The notes beneath the pieces are model-generated. The model saw nothing but the letters and a program-made list of their open reading frames with translations, searched no databases and was not told the origin of the DNA. Shown here one piece after another: positions 41,205 through 46,278 of a DNA stretch of 46,278 bases; the first letter of the stretch is position 1; each line of letters begins with the position of its first letter. Both the position numbers and the translations under genes were made by a program. This DNA comes from Longimycelium tulufanense. GTDB taxonomy: Bacteria; Actinomycetota; Actinomycetes; Mycobacteriales; Pseudonocardiaceae. The DNA is taken from positions 1-46,278 of the forward strand of contig NZ_BMMK01000011.1 in the NCBI RefSeq assembly GCF_014645795.1. The letters are read 5' to 3'.

Positions 41205-42243
41205 GTGCGTCTCCAAGGTTCTTTGTGACGGCCTGCCGCCCCACTCGGCCTCCCGAACGGCACATCGGCGAGCCTGGTCGGTCAGACGGGCAGGAGCGTC
41301 TCCCCGCGGAGGTGTCAGGCAATGTGGACTGCCGTCGTTCCTCCATGCCGTGACCATCCGGACCACAACCTGTTGAGCGTCCGAGGGATCGAAAGAGCAG
41401 CGTGATCGGCTTGCGTACGCCCAGTCAGAAACACGCTAGGTGAGTTAATACGCGCTGTGCTTCTCAAGGATTGTCGAGAAAGGCACCGCTCATGCGTCCG
41501 GTGGAAGCTGTCACCGGACCACCGACGGCGCACGGGAGAACCGACGTTCCTCAGGAGTGCGGGCCTCGGTTACTGGTTGTCGTACTCGGCAACCAGCAAC
41601 GGTAGCGCGAGGACCAATGGCGAGTCGATCGGCCTGCGCCGCCGCAGCAGCACCGTGAACGTCGATCCGGACACCACCCTGCCGGCTCTGATCCGGACCA
41701 CTACCGGACTCGCCCCGACCAGACAACGGTCGGGAACGTTGCTCACGGCTTCGCTAAACGTGATCGAAGGCGCGAAACGCACCGCCAGTGGGTGGTACGT
41801 ACCATCATGATCAGTCTCCTCACCCCGTCGCTGTTCGACGTGAGCCAACCGCCGTGTGGGTGAGCCATCCAGCTTTGCTGAACGTCTCCGCTCCCGCGCA
41901 TCGTTTGCTCGATGGGGTCGTCCACCACGTAATGCAGCAGTGAGCGCGGCACTCGTCGCTGCTGTCGGTGGGAACGAAGACCCAACATTGGGAGCGCGAC
42001 CGAGCGCGGGGACGCGGGGCGCCCGGCGCTGTGCGACGTGTTGTCGCAACTTCCGGCAATTATTCGACCGAGCAAGCTCGGAGAAGCGCCGGTGAGTATC
42101 CAGTGTCGTGTGCGGAAGGATCGGAGATCAAATTCCTGCAAAGGGATCTTGTGTGCGTGGTGACGTCGTCAGTAGGTTGGCTCGCCGGTGGGTGTCGGCC
42201 GGGCCACCCGTCACCCGGGTGGCCCAAGACCTGGGAGCAAGCC
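41205..42243. other. About 1 kb without an intact gene, between P450 and ABC exporter
   Basis: No full-length gene is recognisable. It holds the P450 promoter on the left, the upstream region of the ABC transporter on the right, and at 41570-41803 a degraded piece of an AraC-type C-terminal domain (separate entry). Open frames here lack recognisable domains, and several overlap each other on opposite strands, as expected of shadow frames in GC-rich DNA. Confidence 0.6.
41570..41803 (-). pseudogene. Remnant of an AraC-type regulator C-terminal domain
   Basis: Read on the minus strand this stretch encodes GTYHPLAV...CLVGASPVVV...RRRRPIDSPLVLALPLLVA and then a stop. It lines up with the C-terminal domain of the intact AraC protein at 9998 (GHYHVLAT...VLVGAGSSPVHV...RAPQPTDPPIVLAVPLLMA): shared GxYHxLA, LVGA, SPV, P-D-P, VLA and PLL positions in the same order and nearly the same spacing. 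Upstream of 41803 neither this frame nor the other two continues the homology, and no helix-turn-helix is present. It is therefore probably the 3' end of a deleted or frameshifted regulator gene. A small stand-alone protein using this fold is less likely. Confidence 0.5.
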
Positions 42244-43221
42244 GTGGATTCGAGCTCCGATTTCGCGATAGAGACCAGCAAACTGGTGAAGACATTCGGC
42301 GACACACGGGCGGTCGACGGCGTCGATCTACTGGTAGGGACCGGAGTGGTGTACGGCCTGCTCGGTCCCAACGGTGCCGGCAAGACCACCACGATTCGTA
42401 TGCTGGCGACCCTGCTGCGGCCCGATTCCGGAACGGCGCGGGTGTTCGGGCAGGACGTCGTCCGCGACGCCGCCGCCGTGCGGAACAGGATCAGCCTGAC
42501 GGGACAGTTCGTGTCGATTGACGAGGGGATCAGTGGCCACGAGAACCTCGTCCTCATTGGGAGGCTGCTCGGGCACTCCCCGGCTGCGGCGAGAAGCCGC
42601 GCGAGCGAGTTGTTGGAAGCGTTCGATCTGGCCGAGTCTGTCGGCAAGCCAGCCGGTCAGTACTCGGGCGGGATGCGACGTCGGCTCGACATCGCGGCGA
42701 GCATCATCGTGACCCCGGACCTCATCTTCCTCGACGAGCCCACGGCGGGCCTCGACCCGCGCAGCCGGAACCACGTCTGGAACATCGTGCGAGCGTTGGT
42801 GGCCGAGGGCACCACCGTCCTGCTGACCACCCAGTACCTCGACGAGGCCGACCAGCTCGCGAACCGGATCGCGGTGATCGACCACGGCAGGATCATCGCC
42901 GAGGGTACGAGCCCCGAACTGAAGTCCTCGGTTGGCTACGGTGCGTTGCGGGTCCGGCTGCGTGACCACGAGCGCCGGTCGGAGGCCGAACAGCTACTGT
43001 CGCAGGCGCTCGCGGTGCCGGTGCGTGGTGCGGGTGACCCGGCTGTGCTGTTCGCCCGGGTGCCCAACCCGGACCAGGTGGGCCGGGCGTTGGCGGCGTT
43101 GTCCGACGCCGATGTCGGGGTTGTGGAGTTCACGCTCGGTCAGCCCAGCCTCGACGAGGTCTTCCTGGCGTTGACCGGACATCCGGTGGCCGAAGACTCC
43201 CGGAAGGAGGAGGTGGCATGA
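42244..43221 (+). CDS. ABC transporter ATP-binding protein, DrrA-like drug exporter
   Basis: A 325-residue ATPase of the daunorubicin-resistance (DrrA) type: Walker [11 protein letters not shown] near residue 42, the Q-loop region LTGQF, signature [10 protein letters not shown], Walker [13 protein letters not shown], the H-loop area [11 protein letters not shown], and the C-terminal DrrA-type extension ending LTGHPVAED. The GTG at 42244 follows GGGAG by six bases; the longer upstream frame has no domain content. Its stop overlaps the permease start (ATGA), so both are translated together. DrrAB-type pumps export antibiotics in producers, making this a likely second export system for the cluster. 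Confidence 0.92.
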   Translation: MDSSSDFAIETSKLVKTFGDTRAVDGVDLLVGTGVVYGLLGPNGAGKTTTIRMLATLLRPDSGTARVFGQDVVRDAAAVRNRISLTGQFVSIDEGISGHENLVLIGRLLGHSPAAARSRASELLEAFDLAESVGKPAGQYSGGMRRRLDIAASIIVTPDLIFLDEPTAGLDPRSRNHVWNIVRALVAEGTTVLLTTQYLDEADQLANRIAVIDHGRIIAEGTSPELKSSVGYGALRVRLRDHERRSEAEQLLSQALAVPVRGAGDPAVLFARVPNPDQVGRALAALSDADVGVVEFTLGQPSLDEVFLALTGHPVAEDSRKEEVA

Positions 43222-44060
43222 CCTCGTCACCGGCCACGCCGTCGCAGAGTGGCGTCGACGAGAACCTGCGTAAGGCGCTTGCGGCGCACAGCCGGCCGTC
43301 GCAACCGAACCCGCTGTACGCCTCGCGCACCTTCGTCTGGCGGGCCATGATCGGCTTCAAGCACGCCCCAGAGCAGGTGGGGGAAGCCATCGTGATGCCG
43401 TTCATGTTCGTCCTGATGTTCACCTACCTGTTCGGTGGCGCGATCGCCGGTTCGACCGGGGAGTACCTGCACTACTTCCTGCCGGGAATCCTGGTGATGA
43501 CCGTGCTGATCATGACGGTGAACACCGGGGCAGCGCTCAACAGCGAGATCGCCAAGGGTGTCTTCGACCGTTTTCGGACCTTGCCGTTCTGGCAGCCTGC
43601 GACGATCGTCGGCGCCCTGGTCGGGGACGCCGTTCGCTACACGTTCGCCATCGTGATGACCATCGGCTTGGGAATGGTGCTGGGCTTCCGTCCCGACGGC
43701 GGTGTGGGGGGTGCGTTGCTGGCACTGGTGATCCTGCTGGTCTTCGCGTTCAGCGTGGGATGGATTTTCACCACGCTCGGCATGGTGGTGCGGAAACCCG
43801 AGTCGATCTCGAACACCAGCATGATGTTGCTGTTCCCGTTGAGCTTCATCAGCAACATCTTCACCAAGCCGGAAACCATGCCGGGATGGCTCGAGGCAGT
43901 GGCGAGGGTGAACCCCGTCAGCCATGCCGCCACCGCCGTCCGCGGCCTGCTCCACGGCACGGCAACCGCGAGCCAGATCGGCTTGGTCCTGTTGGTGTCC
44001 GCACTGCTCACCGCCATCTTTGCGCCACTGACGATGTACCTGTACCGGCGTAAGCAGTAG
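43218..44060 (+). CDS. ABC-2 type transporter permease, DrrB-like
   Basis: A 280-residue integral membrane protein with six hydrophobic segments and ABC-2 family features: [31 protein letters not shown] at the first segment, [15 protein letters not shown], the intracellular [21 protein letters not shown] (coupling element), and [42 protein letters not shown], which is diagnostic of DrrB. The start overlaps the ATPase stop by four bases. Works with the preceding ATPase in drug efflux. Confidence 0.93.
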   Translation: MTSSPATPSQSGVDENLRKALAAHSRPSQPNPLYASRTFVWRAMIGFKHAPEQVGEAIVMPFMFVLMFTYLFGGAIAGSTGEYLHYFLPGILVMTVLIMTVNTGAALNSEIAKGVFDRFRTLPFWQPATIVGALVGDAVRYTFAIVMTIGLGMVLGFRPDGGVGGALLALVILLVFAFSVGWIFTTLGMVVRKPESISNTSMMLLFPLSFISNIFTKPETMPGWLEAVARVNPVSHAATAVRGLLHGTATASQIGLVLLVSALLTAIFAPLTMYLYRRKQ

Positions 44061-44080
44061 AGCGGGGACCGGGCTCCGCT
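44061..44080 (+). terminator. Short hairpin after the ABC exporter
   Basis: AGCGGGG (44061-44067) and CTCCGCT (44074-44080) form a 7-bp stem with one G-U pair and a 6-base loop directly after the permease stop. Confidence 0.45.
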
Positions 44081-44417
44081 CACGCGACATCTTGTGTCAC
44101 GTGCAACACCTGTCGCAAAGATGGGAGCATGTGAACAGCATTGCGCCCAGCGATGGTTCATCGCCTGGGCCCGGTCATTCGGGTTGGGCTAGTCCTCTTG
44201 GGTGCCCCGGATACTTGTTTCCTTGCCCTCGTCGCAGCTCGAGGCTCGGATTTCCGCGCCGTGACGCCCGGCTGTCAGCTGGCTGTGCGGACTACCTGGC
44301 CCTACAGTCCCATCATCCGGGCGAAGCCGTGGATCTTCGGGACGAACGGAGGGTTGACGCCCGGTCAGTGCCCGGACAGGGTGCCAGCGAGTCTGCCGGA
44401 GAGCTCGGGGAGAGCGA
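44081..44417. other. Gap between ABC exporter and S15 peptidase
   Basis: 337 bases with no recognisable gene; frames crossing it are low-information. It presumably contains the peptidase promoter and may mark the edge of the biosynthetic cluster. No att-like repeat, tRNA or insertion-sequence end was seen. Confidence 0.5.
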
Positions 44418-46247
44418 ATGAGAACAGTCCCTGCCGCGTTGCTCGCCGCCGTCGTGGCATTACCCCTGACCGGAAACGTCGCCGTCGCCGCGCCGCCGCG
44501 ACCCGTCTTCGCCGATGGTCAGGCACAGCCCGTGTTCGATCCCGCCGACGTCGTGCGCGAGCACGTATGGGTGCGGGCGCCGGTCGACAGCGACGGCGAC
44601 GGTCGCGACGACGAGGTGCACGTCCAGGTGGTGCGGCCGCGTGCCACCGAGCAGGGGATGAAGGCACCGGTGGTCTACCAGGCCAGCCCCTACTACGCCG
44701 GGGGCAACGACGTGACCAACCACAACGTGGACGTCGAGTTGTACGTGCCGGAAGGCAAGCGCGGCGGCCCCCGGCGCGGTGCGGCCACGGACGAGCGTAT
44801 GGCCGCCGCGCTCGGCTCCGCGGGTCCGAACGCGGAGCCGATCAGCTGGCGTTACGAGTCCTTCTTCACCTCCCGCGGCTACGCCGTCGTCTACGGCGAG
44901 TCGCTGGGTACCGGGAAGTCCACCGGGTGCCCCACTTCGGGCGGGCGCAACGAAACCATCGGCGCCAAGGCGGTGGTGGACTGGCTGAACGGCCGGGCCT
45001 CCGCCCGCACTGCGCAGGGCAGGCCGGTGCAGGCCGGCTGGACCACGGGTAAGACCGGCATGATGGGCGTGTCGTACAACGGCACGCTGCCCAACGCCGT
45101 CGCCTCCACCGGGGTGCAGGGGCTGGAAGCGATCGTGCCGATCGCCGCCATCTCGAGCTGGTACGACTACTACCGCGCGAACGGCGCAATCGTCGCGCCC
45201 GGCGGCTATCAGGGCGAGGATACCGACGTGCTCGCCGAGTACGTCTACACCCGCGGCAATCGTGCGATCTGCAAGCCCGTCATCGACCGTCTGACCAAGG
45301 AGCAGGACCGGGTCACCGGTGACTACAGCTCCTTCTGGGACGAGCGGAACTACCTCAACGACGTGCGCCGGGTGCATGCCGCGACGCTAGCCGTACACGG
45401 CCTCAACGACTGGAACGTCAAGACGAAACACGTTGCCCAGTGGTACGAGGCGCTGCGGAAGCAGGGTGTGCACCACAAGATATGGCTGCACCAATCGGGT
45501 CACGTCGACCCCTACAGCCTGCGTCGTGACGAGTGGCTGCGCACCCTGAACCGTTGGTTCACCCGTTATCTCTTCGGCAAGAACAACGGCGTGGAGAACG
45601 AGCCGAGGGCCACGATCCAGCGCGAGAACAGGTCCTGGGTCGACGAGGCCGAGTGGCCGAATCCCGGTGCCTCGACCGCGGTGCTTCGGTTGCGCCCGGG
45701 TGGATCCACAGCGGGCGGGCTGACCCCGCACGGCCGCATGTTCGGCCGTCCGGTGATCGAGAAGCTCACCGACGACGCCCGGAAGCATGCCGAGGATCTG
45801 GCCAACGCGGCCAGTTCTCCACACCGCCTGACCTATGTCACCGAGCCGGCCCGTACGGCGATGCGGGTCAGTGGCGCGACGCGGGTTGACGCCCGGCTCT
45901 CCTTCGACCGGCCGGCCGCCAACGTGACCGCGCTCTTGGTGGACCGCGCGCCGGACGGGAAGACCCGCATCATCACCCGTGGCTGGACGGATCCGCAGAA
46001 TCGGGAGGACCCGACCCGGACGAAACCGATCCGGCCTGGCCAGTCGTACCGGATCAGCGTGGAGATGCAGCCGCACGACTACGTGCTGCCGAAGGGACAC
46101 CGGTTGGGGCTGGTGTTCCTGTCCAGCGACCACGACTACACGTTGCGCCCGAAGCCGGGTGCCGGCGTGAGCGTGGACGTGAGCGCGACCAGGCTGCTGC
46201 TGCCCGTGGTCGGCGGTTTCGGGACGGCGTTCCGCGCCGTCGGATGA
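44418..46247 (+). CDS. Secreted S15-family (Xaa-Pro dipeptidyl) peptidase
   Basis: A 609-residue protein with an N-terminal signal peptide (MRTVPAALLAAVVALPLTG then AVAAPP). The catalytic domain has the S15 alpha/beta-hydrolase pattern: W-x-x-GKTGMMGVSYNGTLP (Ser nucleophile in GVSYNG), Asp in VHGLNDWNV, His in LHQSGHVDP. The C-terminal ~200 residues form the jelly-roll-like domain (PGQSYRISVEMQPHDYVLPKGHRLGLVFLSSDHDY). Members cleave N-terminal Xaa-Pro dipeptides or act as cocaine-esterase-like hydrolases. ATG 44418 follows GGGAGAGCG. It is more likely a flanking exoenzyme than a pathway gene, although extracellular maturation or inactivation of the product cannot be excluded. Confidence 0.9.
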   Translation: MRTVPAALLAAVVALPLTGNVAVAAPPRPVFADGQAQPVFDPADVVREHVWVRAPVDSDGDGRDDEVHVQVVRPRATEQGMKAPVVYQASPYYAGGNDVTNHNVDVELYVPEGKRGGPRRGAATDERMAAALGSAGPNAEPISWRYESFFTSRGYAVVYGESLGTGKSTGCPTSGGRNETIGAKAVVDWLNGRASARTAQGRPVQAGWTTGKTGMMGVSYNGTLPNAVASTGVQGLEAIVPIAAISSWYDYYRANGAIVAPGGYQGEDTDVLAEYVYTRGNRAICKPVIDRLTKEQDRVTGDYSSFWDERNYLNDVRRVHAATLAVHGLNDWNVKTKHVAQWYEALRKQGVHHKIWLHQSGHVDPYSLRRDEWLRTLNRWFTRYLFGKNNGVENEPRATIQRENRSWVDEAEWPNPGASTAVLRLRPGGSTAGGLTPHGRMFGRPVIEKLTDDARKHAEDLANAASSPHRLTYVTEPARTAMRVSGATRVDARLSFDRPAANVTALLVDRAPDGKTRIITRGWTDPQNREDPTRTKPIRPGQSYRISVEMQPHDYVLPKGHRLGLVFLSSDHDYTLRPKPGAGVSVDVSATRLLLPVVGGFGTAFRAVG

Positions 46248-46278
46248 CGTTGTTCAACGCTGTGGCGGCGGGCGGGTG

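Noticed and set aside
41457-41810. Plus-strand 117-codon frame in the gap before the ABC exporter
   Set aside because: No domain recognised. The opposite strand carries the AraC-type C-terminal similarity, so this is its mirror frame.
41968-42243. Extended N-terminus of the ABC ATPase
   Set aside because: The 92 extra codons have no similarity to ABC proteins, and GTG 42244 has a well-placed GGGAG.
44141-45052. Plus-strand 303-codon frame overlapping the S15 peptidase
   Set aside because: Most of it is an alternative frame of the peptidase, Arg-rich and without motifs. The part before 44418 has no ribosome site or domain.
1-46278. CRISPR arrays, tRNA/rRNA genes, insertion sequences or phage attachment sites
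   Set aside because: No regularly spaced direct repeats, cloverleaf sequences, transposase-like proteins or terminal inverted repeats were noticed in reading the window. A computed repeat and tRNA scan could still find short ones.

Overview
This is a GC-rich actinomycete chromosomal window. It is filled almost end to end by secondary-metabolite genes, with GGAGG-type ribosome binding sites, GTG starts, tight translational coupling and regulator families typical of Actinobacteria. In-frame TTA leucine codons recur in the large synthases. This may point to a lineage of somewhat lower GC than Streptomyces, such as Pseudonocardiales, but I cannot name the organism.

Left part (1-9771, plus strand). 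The window opens inside an iterative enediyne-type polyketide synthase (KS-AT-ACP-KR-DH plus a degraded PPTase-like tail). It is followed by the enediyne TEBC/E10-type thioesterase, an MFS exporter, an HxlR regulator and two uncharacterised genes; the first of these has HEAT repeats and calcium-binding-type loops. The usual partners of the enediyne core cassette (E3, E4, E5) are not seen here and may lie upstream of the window.

Middle part (9998-19617). This holds an AraC regulator with an N-terminal Cys cluster, a tandem SRPBCC-methyltransferase fusion, a flavin monooxygenase, a VOC-PadR-VOC operon, a divergent AlkZ/YcaQ-related winged-helix protein and two SnoaL-like proteins. Several of these families include self-protection proteins against DNA-damaging natural products (CalC-type SRPBCC, VOC, AlkZ), which would suit an enediyne producer. 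That role is inference.

Right part (19863-41204, mostly minus strand). This is a modular assembly line read right to left: P450, then separately SnoaL-like and aldo-keto reductase genes, then a coupled series of five. The series is SxxK enzyme A, A-MT-PCP-KS-AT-ACP, SxxK enzyme B, DH-FkbM-FkbH-ACP and KS-AT-ACP; a second P450 follows. There is no condensation domain, no KR in these modules and no classical TE. The two beta-lactamase-fold proteins are the obvious candidates for acyl transfer or release. A plausible overall picture is a small N-methyl-aminoacyl/glycerate-derived polyketide side chain, made by this line and attached to an enediyne-derived core. The alternative is two independent clusters side by side.

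Right edge (41205-46278). An intergenic region carries a remnant of an AraC-type C-terminal domain. It is followed by a DrrA/DrrB-like ABC exporter and a secreted S15 (Xaa-Pro) peptidase that may be flanking housekeeping DNA. Clear hairpin terminators separate the convergent units at 9791, 17801 and 39677.
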